From: Craterilacuibacter sp. RT1T
Lineage (GTDB): Bacteria > Pseudomonadota > Gammaproteobacteria > Burkholderiales > Chromobacteriaceae
DNA: 64,000 nt
Reading direction: 5' to 3'
Assembly (NCBI RefSeq): GCF_023502145.1
Contig: NZ_JAMFLI010000004.1
Span: 1-64,000, forward strand
Shown here piece after piece: positions 37,624 to 47,894 of this stretch; the first letter of the stretch is position 1; every line of letters begins with the position of its first letter. Under the pieces are notes generated by a model that saw only the letters and a program-made list of their open reading frames with translations, did no database searches and was not told the DNA's origin. A program made the translations under genes and the position numbers.

Positions 37624-38922
37624 TCAGCCATGCACCTTGCGTCCGGCGATATAGGTCGCCGCGATGGCGCGGTCGTCGCCCAAGGTCATCTGGATGAACA
37701 AGGCCTCGTGAATGTCGCGCGCGTAGCGCATGCGGTACTCGATGATCGGTGTCGATTTGAGGTTCAGCACGCACAAGTCGGCTTCCTTACCCGCTTCGAC
37801 GCTGCCGATTTTGTCCTGCAAACCCAAGGCCTCGGCCGTGCCGCGGCTGGCGAGGTAGAAGGCATGCGCAGCAGACAGCGCGTAGCCGTTCAATTGCGCC
37901 GCCTTGTAGGCTTCGTTCATGGTCTGCAGCATGGAAAAGCTGGTGCCGGCCCCCAGATCGGTCGCTAGGCCGACCTTGACCGGGCGATGCGCAGCGCGCG
38001 CCTGCTTCACATTGAAGTAGCCGGAGCCAAGAAAGAAGTTGGAAGTCGGGCAGTGCGCAATCGCGGTGCCGGTGCCGGACAGCACCTCGAGTTCGGCTTC
38101 GGACAGATGGATGCCATGGCCGTAAATGGCGCGCTCACGCAGCAGACCATAGCGGTGATAGACGTCGGTATAGTCGCGGCATGCGGGAAATAGCGACTTC
38201 ACCCATTCCACTTCACCACGATTCTCCGACAGGTGCGACTGGATCAGCGTGGTCGGGAATTCGCCCGCCAAAGCACCGACCATTTCCAGCTGCTCGTGGC
38301 TGGAGGTCGGGGCAAAACGCGGCGTGATGACATATTCGGCGCGGCCCTTGCCGTGCCAGCGCTCAATCAGCACCTTGGATTCGTCGTAAGCGCGCTGCGG
38401 CGTGTCGAGCAAGGCTGCGGGCGCATTTCTATCCATGCACACCTTGCCGGCCATGATGCGCATATCGTAGCGGGCGGCCTCTTCAAACAGCGCATCGACC
38501 GACTGCGGAAATACCGTACCAAACACACAGGAGCTGGTGACGCCGTTCTTGTGCTGCTCTTTGAGGAACAGCGCCGCGACTTCGGCGGCGTGCGCCTTAT
38601 CGGCAAAACCCTGCTCGGTGATAAAGGTGTAGTTGTTCAGCCAGTCGATCAGCTGTTCGCCGTAAGCGGCGATCATCTCGGTCTGCGGGTAGTGCACGTG
38701 GCTGTCGATAAAGCCGGGCAAGATCACGCCGTCGGTGTAGCGCGTAACTTCAAGCCCTTCGGGCAGGGTAGGCAGGAGCGTGGAGGCGGGGCCGACGGCG
38801 GCGATCTTGCCATCTTCCATCACTACGATGGCATCCTCTTCATACACCATGCAGTCCTGCAGTTCGCGCACGAACGGGTCGTCCTTAAAGGTCAAGAGTG
38901 CGCCGCGAATGGCTGTTTTCAT
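37624..38922 (-). CDS. guaD: Guanine deaminase
   Basis: This 432-residue amidohydrolase has the zinc-binding DSHVHYPQ, SHLSENRGEVEWV, GHGIHLSE and ATDLGAGTSFSM segments typical of GuaD. It converts guanine to xanthine, a substrate for Xpt encoded nearby. It is divergent from a MarR regulator with 111 bases between them and convergent with the purine permease. Confidence 0.95.
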   Translation of the reverse strand: MKTAIRGALLTFKDDPFVRELQDCMVYEEDAIVVMEDGKIAAVGPASTLLPTLPEGLEVTRYTDGVILPGFIDSHVHYPQTEMIAAYGEQLIDWLNNYTFITEQGFADKAHAAEVAALFLKEQHKNGVTSSCVFGTVFPQSVDALFEEAARYDMRIMAGKVCMDRNAPAALLDTPQRAYDESKVLIERWHGKGRAEYVITPRFAPTSSHEQLEMVGALAGEFPTTLIQSHLSENRGEVEWVKSLFPACRDYTDVYHRYGLLRERAIYGHGIHLSEAELEVLSGTGTAIAHCPTSNFFLGSGYFNVKQARAAHRPVKVGLATDLGAGTSFSMLQTMNEAYKAAQLNGYALSAAHAFYLASRGTAEALGLQDKIGSVEAGKEADLCVLNLKSTPIIEYRMRYARDIHEALFIQMTLGDDRAIAATYIAGRKVHG

Positions 38923-38941
38923 CGTTACATATCTTCAAGCA

Positions 38942-38965
38942 AAGAATCTTTCTATCAAAATTCTT
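38942..38965. promoter_or_regulatory. Candidate operator between guaD and marR-type gene
   Basis: AAGAAT and ATTCTT are inverted around 12 bases in the divergent gap. An 8-bp palindrome TAAGCTTA lies at about 38994-39001. Either could bind the adjacent MarR protein; this is inference. Confidence 0.3.
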
Positions 38966-39033
38966 CAACAGACGCAAAAAAACCCTCTCGTGTTAAGCTT
39001 ACGACATTATTAATCCATCCTAAGCCTGCCTGT

Positions 39034-39534
39034 ATGAGCGTCTCCTCTCCCGATCAGATAGACCAGATCGTTGCCCTGTGGCGCGCGGTTCGCCCCGACC
39101 TTGATCCCTCATCGACCGAAGTTATCGGCCGCATTGCACGCATGGAATATTTCATTACCCGGCGCGTGCTGCAGGATCTGGCGCTACACGCCATCAATGT
39201 CGGCGAATTCGATGTGCTGGCCGCGCTCAGACGCTCGGGGGCGCCGTTCCAGCTGTCACCGGGACAATTGCAGAATATGGTACTGATTTCGTCCGGCGCG
39301 CTGACCAACCGTATCAACCGGCTGGAAAAGGCAGAACTGGTGACACGCCGCACCGATCCGAACGACAGGCGCGGCGTGATAGTCACGCTGACCGACAAGG
39401 GACTGATGGTGATCGAGGATGCGGTCAGCCATCATCTGGCCGCCGAGGCGGAGCTTTTGACGCCGCTGGATCAAGCCGAACGCGTGCAACTGGCGGCGCT
39501 ATTGAAGAAGCTACTGCTGGCGCAAAAGGATTAA
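39034..39534 (+). CDS. MarR-family transcriptional regulator
   Basis: This 166-residue winged-helix protein has an LSPGQLQNMVLISSGALTNRINRLEKAELVTRRTDPNDRRGVIVTLTDKG core, the standard MarR recognition helix and wing. Several relatives (HucR/PecS type) sense urate or xanthine. The divergent guanine deaminase gene suggests it controls purine breakdown here, but the ligand is unknown. The ATG at 39034 is chosen; the longer frame runs through antisense guaD. Confidence 0.88.
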   Translation: MSVSSPDQIDQIVALWRAVRPDLDPSSTEVIGRIARMEYFITRRVLQDLALHAINVGEFDVLAALRRSGAPFQLSPGQLQNMVLISSGALTNRINRLEKAELVTRRTDPNDRRGVIVTLTDKGLMVIEDAVSHHLAAEAELLTPLDQAERVQLAALLKKLLLAQKD

Positions 39535-39568
39535 GTGGCCGGGCAAGCCGGCCGCTTCAGGGACAGGC

Positions 39569-41215
39569 TCAGGTACGGAAACGGCCGATTTCCAGATCCA
39601 GCTCGCTGGACAGTTTAGACAACTCGCCGGCCATGGCGGCCGACTCGACCACCGCCTGGTTATTGCTTGAGCTCATCTCGGCAATGCGCTCTACATTACC
39701 GGCCGCTTCGCGGCTGGCATGACTTTGTTCACGCATGGCAGCGGCAATCTCATCCGTCTTGCCCAGCACCTGGGCCGACAAGCTGCGTATGTTTTCCAGC
39801 GTTTTTGCAACGGCCTGGCTCAACTCGACCCCGCTACTCATGCGCCCGGCCGCCTGCTGCATACTGGCAACCGCAGTCTGGGTCTCGCCCTGCACCTGCG
39901 AAATCTTGGAGGAAATCTCGTTGGTCGCCTGTGCCGTACGCTCGGCCAGCTTGCGCACCTCATCCGCGACGACGGCAAAACCACGTCCGCTTTCACCGGC
40001 ACGAGCGGCCTCGATCGCAGCATTCAGCGCCAATAAATTGGTCTGCTCGGCAATCTCGCGGATCACGCCGACGATGCTGCCAATCTCGCTGGAGCGCTGG
40101 CTCAGGGTGGCAATGCTACGCTCGGAAGCCTGGATCACCTGAGCAATTTCCGACATTTCCCCGGCAGCCTGCCCCGCTACCTGACTACCCTGAACCGACA
40201 TTTCCATACTGGAACGGGCTTCATCCGCCATCTGTGACGCATGCTCGGCCACACGGCTGATACCGGAAGTCATCTGCTCGACCACCGCCGCCGTCGACGA
40301 AGAGGCATCAGCCTGGGCACGCGAAGCCTCGGTAATGCGCGATGCAACTTGCGACATGGCATGCGAGGTCGCGCTGACACGCTGCGAGTCTTCACGGGTG
40401 CGTTCGATAAAGGCGGCCAGATTACCCAGCAAATCCGTGAGTGCACGCGCCGTCTCGCTGACCTCATCCTTGCCGGTTACCTGCGCCCCCCTCGTCAGAT
40501 CATTATTTTCCGCCGTATGGCGCATACGGGCCTGCAACAGGGATAGCGGACGGGTAATCGAACGCGCAATCAGGATGGACAGCAAGGCACCAGACAACAG
40601 CGCGGCCAGTACCGCCACCAGCAGCAAATTGCGCATCTGTGCCAGCATGGCTTCTTGCCGCTGATCCGCCGATTCAATATCCGCATTGGCCTGCTGATTC
40701 ATATTCTCAATCTGGTCACGCAGGGCATACAGCTCGGACTTGAAAGGCATAATGGCGGCATCGGCCATATTGGCAGCCGCGATCTCACCAGAAACGATAC
40801 GCGCAAATAGCGCATCCATTCCCTTGCGATAGACCTCCAGCTTGCCCTGCAAGACATCAAACTCCGCTTGCCTGCCAGCCGCGCGCGGCTGACTCTTGGA
40901 CGCCTGCAGCAAGGCGGCAAGCTCGGTCACATGCTTGTCGAATTTCTGCTTGCTACTTTGCAGGTTTTTTTCCGCATCGGCCGGGTTGCCGATGCTCAGA
41001 AAGATATCCTTTTCATACTGCCGCACGCTCAACAAGCTGGCTTCAACCCTATGCATCTGCTGGCTGAATGCCACATCACCGGCCAACAAGTCTTCCAGGT
41101 TGGCATCCACCACGCGAAAAGCGTACCAGCCGACCCCGCCCACCATTCCGACAAACAGCAACAAACAAGCGGCCAGCAAGGCCACTCTTTGCCCTATACG
41201 CATTCTTTCCAGCAT
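39569..41215 (-). CDS. Methyl-accepting chemotaxis protein
   Basis: The 548-residue receptor has a transmembrane helix near residues 11-31, a periplasmic four-helix-bundle-like sensor (about 32-185), a second helix (about 187-210), a HAMP domain and a long cytoplasmic signalling coiled coil. The hairpin tip [32 protein letters not shown] is present. No C-terminal CheR-docking pentapeptide is seen. AGGAGAG precedes the ATG. The ligand cannot be inferred. Confidence 0.93.
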   Translation of the reverse strand: MLERMRIGQRVALLAACLLLFVGMVGGVGWYAFRVVDANLEDLLAGDVAFSQQMHRVEASLLSVRQYEKDIFLSIGNPADAEKNLQSSKQKFDKHVTELAALLQASKSQPRAAGRQAEFDVLQGKLEVYRKGMDALFARIVSGEIAAANMADAAIMPFKSELYALRDQIENMNQQANADIESADQRQEAMLAQMRNLLLVAVLAALLSGALLSILIARSITRPLSLLQARMRHTAENNDLTRGAQVTGKDEVSETARALTDLLGNLAAFIERTREDSQRVSATSHAMSQVASRITEASRAQADASSSTAAVVEQMTSGISRVAEHASQMADEARSSMEMSVQGSQVAGQAAGEMSEIAQVIQASERSIATLSQRSSEIGSIVGVIREIAEQTNLLALNAAIEAARAGESGRGFAVVADEVRKLAERTAQATNEISSKISQVQGETQTAVASMQQAAGRMSSGVELSQAVAKTLENIRSLSAQVLGKTDEIAAAMREQSHASREAAGNVERIAEMSSSNNQAVVESAAMAGELSKLSSELDLEIGRFRT

Positions 41216-41329
41216 GTTCTCTCCTGACTCGGCCAAACGTGATGCTTTGGCGCAAAGCGCCATTTGCGAATCATGCCATCAAATCAATCCATATAGATAA
41301 AATATATATTTAGAGTTCGTTATTTATTA

Positions 41330-41355
41330 AAGACAAAGCCCGCACGATGGCGGGC
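41330..41355 (-). terminator. Terminator after the lytic transglycosylase gene
   Basis: GCCCGC at 41338-41343 pairs with GCGGGC at 41350-41355. On the minus strand it is followed by TTTGTCTTTAATAAA. Confidence 0.6.
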
Positions 41356-41387
41356 CTGCTAAAAAACAGCGTAATTAGACGTGGGGA

Positions 41388-42011
41388 TCAGGGGCGGATA
41401 GACGCGGCTTTTTGCAAGCCGGCAGGCGGTGTCCATGCCCAGTGCTTCTGCCAGGCGCCACGCACCAGATCCGGATATTCGGCGCGGCCGCGACTACCGT
41501 TGTAGCGCCCCAGCGCCAGAAACAGGTTGCCGCGTTCGCGGTCGATATAGTGGCGCAGAATGGCGCAGCCGTAGCGCAGATTGGTGGTCAGGTCGAACAG
41601 ATTGTGCTCCGGCGTCCCGATGCTGCGTGTCCAGAACGGCATCACCTGCATCAGGCCGCGCGCGTCGGCACTGGAGACCGCATATTTCTTGAAGCCGCTC
41701 TCCACCTGAATCAGCCCCAGCACCATTTGCGGGTCCAGTCCGGCACGGGTCGCCTCGTAATGGATGGCGGTCAGCAGGCGCTCGCGCGTCCACGCGTCCG
41801 GTATGCGTTTTTCCAGCCGCCGCGACATTTCCGCCAGCCACGCCTGCCCTTCCTGCGGACTATCAAACACCAGCCGTGGCGCATTGACATCACCGACGCT
41901 GCGGCGCAGGGCCGAAGCGACGGTGTGCGACAGATCTTCTTCGCGCTGCGCGCCCGCCCACGCAGGCAAAGCCAGCGTAGCGAGCAGCAAGGCTATCGCG
42001 GCGCGATGCAT
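41388..42011 (-). CDS. Lytic transglycosylase, SLT domain
   Basis: This 207-residue secreted protein has a signal peptide (ALLLATLALPAWA). The SLT goose-lysozyme-like domain carries catalytic Glu in GLIQVESGF, then SSADARGLMQVMP and LGRYNGSRGRAEYP. It cleaves peptidoglycan to anhydro-muropeptides, the type of product processed by AmpD, also encoded in this window. Its start overlaps the proS stop (TGATG). Confidence 0.92.
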   Translation of the reverse strand: MHRAAIALLLATLALPAWAGAQREEDLSHTVASALRRSVGDVNAPRLVFDSPQEGQAWLAEMSRRLEKRIPDAWTRERLLTAIHYEATRAGLDPQMVLGLIQVESGFKKYAVSSADARGLMQVMPFWTRSIGTPEHNLFDLTTNLRYGCAILRHYIDRERGNLFLALGRYNGSRGRAEYPDLVRGAWQKHWAWTPPAGLQKAASIRP

Positions 42012-43726
42012 CAGGCGCTCAGTTTGCCAAGCACGAAGGCGAGCACATTATCGGCAGCCAGCTCGGTCTTGTCGGCATCACGGCGATGCTGGTACTCGAC
42101 CTTGCCTTCCTTCAGGCTGCGCTCGCCAATCACCACGCGGTGCGGGATGCCGATCAGCTCGGAGTCGGCCAGCAACACGCCCGGGCGCTCGTCGCGGTCG
42201 TCCAGCAAGACATCCACACCCTGGGCCAGCAGGCCCTGATACAGCGCCTCGGCCGCTTCGGCCACGGCTTCGCTGCGCTTCATGCCCATAGGCACGATCA
42301 CCACGCTAAATGGTGCCAGCGCATCGGTCCAGATAATGCCGCGCTCATCGTGGTTCTGCTCGATGGCGGCACCCAGAATGCGCGACACGCCAATACCGTA
42401 GCAGCCCATCTCGAAATGCTTGGGCTTGCCGTCCATGTCGAGGAAGGTCGCGTTCATTTCCTTGGAGTATTTATTGCCCAGATAGAACACATGACCCACT
42501 TCGATGCCGCGCTGGATCGCCAGCACGCCCTTGCCGTCCGGCGAGGCATCGCCTTCCAGTACATTGCGGATATCGGCAACTTCCGGCTCGGGCAGGTCGC
42601 GACCGAAATTCACCCCGGTCAGATGCACATCATTCTCGTTGCCGCCGACCACCATATCGGCCATCACCGCCACACTGCGGTCGGCGTAGATCTTGCCCTT
42701 GAAGCCGACCGGGCCTAAAGAGCCCGGATTGGCACCAAAGGCAGCCACGATGGATTCGGGCGCGGCAAAAGTCAGCGGCTTGGCCACACCGGCAAGCTTC
42801 TCGCCCTTGATTTCATTCAGCTCATGATCGCCGCGCACCAGGAGCAGCACCGGCAGTTTGTCTTCGCCATCCCCCTCTACCACCACCGCCTTGACTGTCT
42901 GCTTGATGTCGCAGGACAGGAAAGCCACCAGCTCGTCTATGGTTTTCACGCCGGGTGTGGAGACCCTCTGCAGCGCAGCGCCTGGCGCCGGACGCGTGCA
43001 GGCCGGGGCCACCGCCTCGGCCAATTCGATATTGGCGGCGTAGTCGGAATCCGGGCAGTAAACGATGGCGTCTTCGCCGGTATCGGCAATGACCTGAAAC
43101 TCGTGCGAGCGGTCGCCGCCAATGGCGCCGGTGTCGGCCGCCACTGCGCGATAGCTCAGGCCCATGCGGTCAAACACGCGCTGGTAGGCGGCGAACATAT
43201 TGTCGTAGCTCTTGAGCGCATCTTCGGCGCTGCGGTCAAAGGAGTAGGCGTCCTTCATGGTGAACTCGCGGCCACGCATCACGCCGAAACGCGGACGGCG
43301 CTCGTCGCGGAATTTGGTCTGGATCTGGTAGAAATTCTTCGGCAGCTGGCGGTAGCTTTTCAGTTCGCCGCGCACGATGTCGGTCACCACCTCTTCCGAG
43401 GTCGGCTGGATCACGAAGTCGCGATCATGGCGGTCCTTGAAGCGCAGCAGCTCCTCGCCCATCTTGTCCCAGCGCCCGGTTTCCTGCCACAGCGCGGCCG
43501 GCTGTACCACCGGCATGGCAATTTCGATGGCACCGGCGCGGTTCATTTCCTCGCGCACGATGGCCTCGACCTTGCGCAAAGCGCGCAGCCCCATAGGCAT
43601 CCAGCTGTAAACGCCGGCAGCGACCTTGCGTATCATGCCCGCGCGCAGCATCAGTTTCTGGCTGACGATATCGGCGTCGGCCGGAGCTTCCTTAAGGGTA
43701 GAGATGAAAAACTGCGAAGCGCGCAT
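42011..43726 (-). CDS. proS: Prolyl-tRNA synthetase (bacterial type with editing domain)
   Basis: This 571-residue class II synthetase has motif 1 around [24 protein letters not shown], motif 2 [27 protein letters not shown] and motif 3 [17 protein letters not shown]. The INS editing domain lies between motifs 2 and 3 (about 225-400), followed by the anticodon-binding domain. It charges tRNA-Pro and edits mischarged alanine. Confidence 0.97.
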   Translation of the reverse strand: MRASQFFISTLKEAPADADIVSQKLMLRAGMIRKVAAGVYSWMPMGLRALRKVEAIVREEMNRAGAIEIAMPVVQPAALWQETGRWDKMGEELLRFKDRHDRDFVIQPTSEEVVTDIVRGELKSYRQLPKNFYQIQTKFRDERRPRFGVMRGREFTMKDAYSFDRSAEDALKSYDNMFAAYQRVFDRMGLSYRAVAADTGAIGGDRSHEFQVIADTGEDAIVYCPDSDYAANIELAEAVAPACTRPAPGAALQRVSTPGVKTIDELVAFLSCDIKQTVKAVVVEGDGEDKLPVLLLVRGDHELNEIKGEKLAGVAKPLTFAAPESIVAAFGANPGSLGPVGFKGKIYADRSVAVMADMVVGGNENDVHLTGVNFGRDLPEPEVADIRNVLEGDASPDGKGVLAIQRGIEVGHVFYLGNKYSKEMNATFLDMDGKPKHFEMGCYGIGVSRILGAAIEQNHDERGIIWTDALAPFSVVIVPMGMKRSEAVAEAAEALYQGLLAQGVDVLLDDRDERPGVLLADSELIGIPHRVVIGERSLKEGKVEYQHRRDADKTELAADNVLAFVLGKLSA

Positions 43727-43900
43727 GGTGAAAACGTCCTTAGAAATGGCTTAGATGGCGCGATTGTAGCGCCGGCGGGGTGCAAGGTGGAAGCCGGGCG
43801 TGCGCCTAAGCCGGCCGGTGCCATCCGGTTTCCCTGCCTGGCGGCCTGCGTGCTAAGCTGCGCGACCATTTAAGCATCTCCTGCGCAGGAAGTACCGATC

Positions 43901-45604
43901 ATGCAACATTTCATCCCCGGCAAAGACGCCGCCCTCGAAGACTCCATCGCCACCATGCAGGCCAAACTGGCTGCGCGCGGCTTCAATATCGAGGAAGTAT
44001 CCTGGCTCAATCCGGTCGACAACTGCTGGTCGGTACATATCCGCGACCGCGATTGCCCCTTGCTGTTCACCAACGGCAAGGGCGCCAGCGAGCTGGCGGC
44101 ACGCGCCAGCGCTCTGGGCGAGATGTTCGAGCGCCTGTCCTGCCATTATTTCTGGACTCACTTCTATCTGGGTGAAACACGTGCCAAGCGCCCCTTCGTC
44201 CATTACCCGCAAGAGCGCTGGTTTGCGCTGCCAGCAGATGGCAGCTGGCCCGAGGGCCTGCTGAACCAGGACCTGCTGGCCTTCTACAATCCGGACGACG
44301 CCATCGATGCGGCGACGCTGGTGGACCTGAACTCGGGCAATGGCGAGCGCGGCATCTGCGCCCTGCCTTACACCCGCGTATCGGACGGCGCGCAAAGCTG
44401 GATACCGGTCAATATCATCGGCAACCTGTATGTCAGCAACGGTATGTCTGCCGGTAATACCCAGCCGGAGGCGCGCACCCAGGCGCTGTCGGAAATCATC
44501 GAGCGCCATATCAAGTTCCGCATCATCGCCGAAGGCATCTGCCTGCCGGAGGTACCGGAGGCGGTGATTGCCCGCTACCCGCGCATCGCCGCCGGCATTC
44601 AGGGCTTGCGCGACGCAGGTTTCGGCATTCTGGTAAAAGACGCCTCGCTGGGCGGGCGTTACCCGGTGATGAACGTCACCATGCTGCACCCGCACGATCA
44701 GGGTGTATTCGCCAGCTTTGGCGCGCATCCGAGCTTTGAAGTGGCGCTGGAGCGCGCCCTGACCGAGCTGTTGCAAGGCCGCGCGCTGGATGCGCTGGCC
44801 GGCTTCCCCGAGGCGGGCATGGATATGGACGAGGTCGCCAGCCCGTCCAATCTGGAAACCCACTTTGTCGACTCGGCCGGCATCATAGGCTGGCCCTTCC
44901 TGGCCGCCCAGCCCGATTTCGCCTTCGCCGACTGGGACTTCAAGGGCAGCACCCGCGAGGACTACGAACGCCTGTGCGCCATCATCCACGAGGACGAATT
45001 CGAGATCTATGTCTCCGACTTCACCGAACTGGGCGTCTACGCCTGCCGCATTCTAGTGCCGGGCATGTCCGAGATCTATCAGGTCGACGATCTGGAGTGG
45101 GAAAACAATAGCGTGGGCAATAGCGTCCGCCCTGCCATCCTGAACCTGCATGCGCTGGACGAGGCGGGCTGTGCCGGGCTGCTGCGCGAACTGCAGGTGC
45201 TGGGATTGGCCGACCACCGTTCGCTGTGGGAGATTCTGGGGCTGGCCGTGCCGGAAGGTTCAGCCTGGAAAACCCTGCGCATGGGCGAGCTGAAAACCCT
45301 GCTGGCACTGGCTTGCGGTGATAAGGCGGCCATCCGCGAAGGGCTGGAATGGATACACCACTTCCGCCAGATTGCCGACACACGCTATCACGTTTACCGC
45401 TGCATCGAGACCCTGCTCGATCTGGACGGCGAAGGCGACTTCCGTCCTGCGCTGGCGCTGTTGTATGGCGCCGACACGCTGGCACTGGCCGAAGACCTGC
45501 TGGCACGACGCGAGCGCTTCTTCGGCCTGTCCGCGCCGGGGTTGGCGCTCGAAGGGCTGGAACTGCACCAGCGCCTGTTGCAGGCTTACGACAAGCTGTT
45601 CTGA
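43901..45604 (+). CDS. ycaO: YcaO-type protein (ribosomal S12 methylthiolation accessory factor)
   Basis: This 567-residue protein matches E. coli YcaO across its length. The YcaO ATP-binding domain contains NGKGASELAARASALGEMFERLS and QTQALSEIIERHIKF-like residues, followed by the C-terminal helical repeat-like region. In E. coli it aids RimO-dependent beta-methylthiolation of ribosomal protein S12. RimO is not in the window, and no peptide-modification cluster is nearby, so a housekeeping role is likelier than RiPP synthesis. Confidence 0.9.
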   Translation: MQHFIPGKDAALEDSIATMQAKLAARGFNIEEVSWLNPVDNCWSVHIRDRDCPLLFTNGKGASELAARASALGEMFERLSCHYFWTHFYLGETRAKRPFVHYPQERWFALPADGSWPEGLLNQDLLAFYNPDDAIDAATLVDLNSGNGERGICALPYTRVSDGAQSWIPVNIIGNLYVSNGMSAGNTQPEARTQALSEIIERHIKFRIIAEGICLPEVPEAVIARYPRIAAGIQGLRDAGFGILVKDASLGGRYPVMNVTMLHPHDQGVFASFGAHPSFEVALERALTELLQGRALDALAGFPEAGMDMDEVASPSNLETHFVDSAGIIGWPFLAAQPDFAFADWDFKGSTREDYERLCAIIHEDEFEIYVSDFTELGVYACRILVPGMSEIYQVDDLEWENNSVGNSVRPAILNLHALDEAGCAGLLRELQVLGLADHRSLWEILGLAVPEGSAWKTLRMGELKTLLALACGDKAAIREGLEWIHHFRQIADTRYHVYRCIETLLDLDGEGDFRPALALLYGADTLALAEDLLARRERFFGLSAPGLALEGLELHQRLLQAYDKLF

Positions 45605-45632
45605 TCCGCCCGCCCTGCCCCTGCGACAGGGG

Positions 45633-45665
45633 TACAAGCCCCCCGTCCATAGGGCGGGGGAAATT
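45633..45665 (+). terminator. Possible terminator after ycaO
   Basis: A GC-rich stem of about nine pairs (CCCCCGTCC with GGGCGGGGG, loop ATA) is followed by AAATTTTCT. The T run is weak. Confidence 0.45.
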
Positions 45666-45780
45666 TTCTGCTACGCTGCAGGCGATGCTTGGCGCACAGA
45701 ATGCTTGAGAGTAAGCTGCGCGCTATTCATTATGGGTTGCTGCATTGCAACCTTCTCAACCACGATCAAGTCTGGTTACT

Positions 45781-47649
45781 ATGCAGGTTCACAACAATAA
45801 AGCCATGGCCGGCATCACGCTGGCCGCACTGGGCGTCGTCTATGGCGACATCGGCACCAGCCCGCTCTACACCCTGAAAGAATGTTTTTCCGGCCACTAC
45901 GGCTTGCTGCCTACCCACGACAATGTGCTGGGCGTGCTGTCCCTGGTGTTCTGGGAACTGATTCTGGTGGTCTCGATCAAGTATCTGAGCTTTGTGCTCA
46001 AGGCCGACAACCGCGGCGAAGGCGGCATCCTGACGCTGATGGCACTGTCCAAGCGCAAGGTGCGCGGCACGCCGGGCTGGCTGTTGATGATATTGGGCAT
46101 CATGGGGGCCGGCTTCTTCTACGGCGAAGTCATCATCACCCCGGCCATGTCGGTGCTGTCGGCGGTCGAGGGTCTGGAGGTCATTACCCCGGCCTTTACC
46201 CCCTATATCCTGCCCATTTCGCTGTCGGTATTAAGCGGCTTATTCCTGATTCAGAAACACGGCACCGCCCGTGTCGGCACCCTGTTCGGACCGGTAATGG
46301 GCATCTGGTTTTTGACGCTGGCCACGCTGGGCGTGGGCGGCATCATGGATAACCCCGAGGTACTGGGCGCACTCAACCCGGTCTGGGGCGTGCGCTTTAT
46401 GCTGGATAACGGCATGATCGCCTTTCTGACGCTGGGCTCGGTGGTGCTGGCCATTACCGGCACCGAGGCGCTGTATGCCGATATGGGCCACTTCGGCAAA
46501 AGCCCGATCCGCCGTGCCTGGTTTGCGCTGGTGCTGCCGGCACTGGTGCTCAACTATTTCGGTCAGGGCGCACTGATTCTGGCCGAGCCGGCCGCGGTGA
46601 AAAACCCCTTCTTCAATCTGGCGCCGGACTGGGCCATGTATCCGCTGGTGGGTCTGGCAACCTTCGCCACGGTGATCGCGTCGCAGGCGGTGATTTCCGG
46701 CGTCTTCTCGCTGACGCGCCAGGCGGTACAGCTGGGCTATATTCCGCGCCTCTCTATCCTGCACACCTCGGAAAAAGAAATCGGCCAGATCTATATCCCG
46801 ATGATCAACTGGGCGCTGCTGGCGGCCGTGATTGTGGTGGTGGTGGCCTTCGGCAGCTCGAGCAACCTCGCGGCGGCCTACGGCATCGCGGTGACCGGCA
46901 CCATGGTGATTACCACCTTGCTTGCCGCCACCGTCGCCCGCCGTAACTGGCGCTGGCCACTGTGGGCGGTCGCACCGGCCACGGCGCTCTTCCTGTTTAT
47001 CGATGTGCCGCTATTTGCCGCCAATATCCACAAGATCAGCGCCGGCGGCTGGCTGCCGCTGGTGATAGGCGCAGTCATGTTTATCCTGATGACCACCTGG
47101 AAGCGCGGCCGCAGCCTGCTGGCAGAAAGGCTGGACGAGCAGGCCATTCCGCTGGATAGCTTTATCGAGAATATGGAAGCCTACCCGCCAACGCGCGTAG
47201 CCGGCACCGCGGTATTCATGACCAGCTCCAGCTATGGCGTACCGCATGCCATGTTGCACAACCTCAAGCACAACAAGGTGCTGCATGAGCGCGTGGTGCT
47301 GCTGACGATACGCACCAAGGACGAGCCCTATGTCGATCCGGAAGAGCGCCTGGCCATCACCCGGCTGTCGGATTCGTTCTGGCAGGTGCTGGCCGACTAC
47401 GGCTATAAGGAGACGCCCGACGTCAACGCCATCCTCGCGCAGTGTGAGGTACAGGGCCTGGCTTTCGAGGTGATGGATACCTCCTTCTTCCTGTCGCGCG
47501 AAACGCTGATTTCGACCGACCGTCCGGGCATGGCACGCTGGCGCGAAAAACTGTTTGTCGGCATGAGCCGCAATGCGCTCAAGGCCACCGACTTCTTCCA
47601 GATCCCCACCAACCGCGTGGTGGAACTGGGCGCCCAGGTCGAGCTTTAA
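45781..47649 (+). CDS. kup: Potassium uptake permease Kup
   Basis: This 622-residue protein, the same length as E. coli Kup, starts in the conserved core with [21 protein letters not shown] and has about 12 helices and a cytoplasmic C-terminal domain. YFGQGALIL and the [10 protein letters not shown]-like [16 protein letters not shown] are typical. It mediates proton-coupled potassium uptake. The ATG at 45781 is preferred to an upstream TTG. Confidence 0.95.
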   Translation: MQVHNNKAMAGITLAALGVVYGDIGTSPLYTLKECFSGHYGLLPTHDNVLGVLSLVFWELILVVSIKYLSFVLKADNRGEGGILTLMALSKRKVRGTPGWLLMILGIMGAGFFYGEVIITPAMSVLSAVEGLEVITPAFTPYILPISLSVLSGLFLIQKHGTARVGTLFGPVMGIWFLTLATLGVGGIMDNPEVLGALNPVWGVRFMLDNGMIAFLTLGSVVLAITGTEALYADMGHFGKSPIRRAWFALVLPALVLNYFGQGALILAEPAAVKNPFFNLAPDWAMYPLVGLATFATVIASQAVISGVFSLTRQAVQLGYIPRLSILHTSEKEIGQIYIPMINWALLAAVIVVVVAFGSSSNLAAAYGIAVTGTMVITTLLAATVARRNWRWPLWAVAPATALFLFIDVPLFAANIHKISAGGWLPLVIGAVMFILMTTWKRGRSLLAERLDEQAIPLDSFIENMEAYPPTRVAGTAVFMTSSSYGVPHAMLHNLKHNKVLHERVVLLTIRTKDEPYVDPEERLAITRLSDSFWQVLADYGYKETPDVNAILAQCEVQGLAFEVMDTSFFLSRETLISTDRPGMARWREKLFVGMSRNALKATDFFQIPTNRVVELGAQVEL

Positions 47650-47686
47650 TTGCGGTCGATTTTTTAAACAGCCGCTTTCCCATCAG

Positions 47687-47725
47687 GCACGCCACATCCT
47701 TTTGCAGGGTGTGGCGTGCTTTTTT
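47687..47725 (+). terminator. Terminator after kup
   Basis: GCACGCCACA at 47687-47696 and TGTGGCGTGC at 47710-47719 form a perfect 10-bp stem followed by TTTTTT. Confidence 0.92.
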
Positions 47726-47894
47726 GATGCAAGAATTCAACAGCCCGCCCCCCACCCGCACCTGGCCACACAAAAAAAATCCACAAGAAACTTTCTTTTT
47801 CGTCTGCTGTGCCCGATAAATTAAACACATGACATGCGCACAAAGATGCGTAGGCATGCTTGCCTTTGCCTTAAAAAAATCGGAGAAGAAATTA

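Noticed and set aside
43853-44989. Long minus-strand frame opposite ycaO (378 codons)
   Set aside because: It is antisense to a well-conserved YcaO protein, its composition is typical of a GC-rich shadow, and no family is recognisable.
47829-47894. Earlier start for the YdcS-like protein
   Set aside because: It would place 22 atypical residues before a clear signal peptide; GGAGAAG lies before the ATG at 47895.
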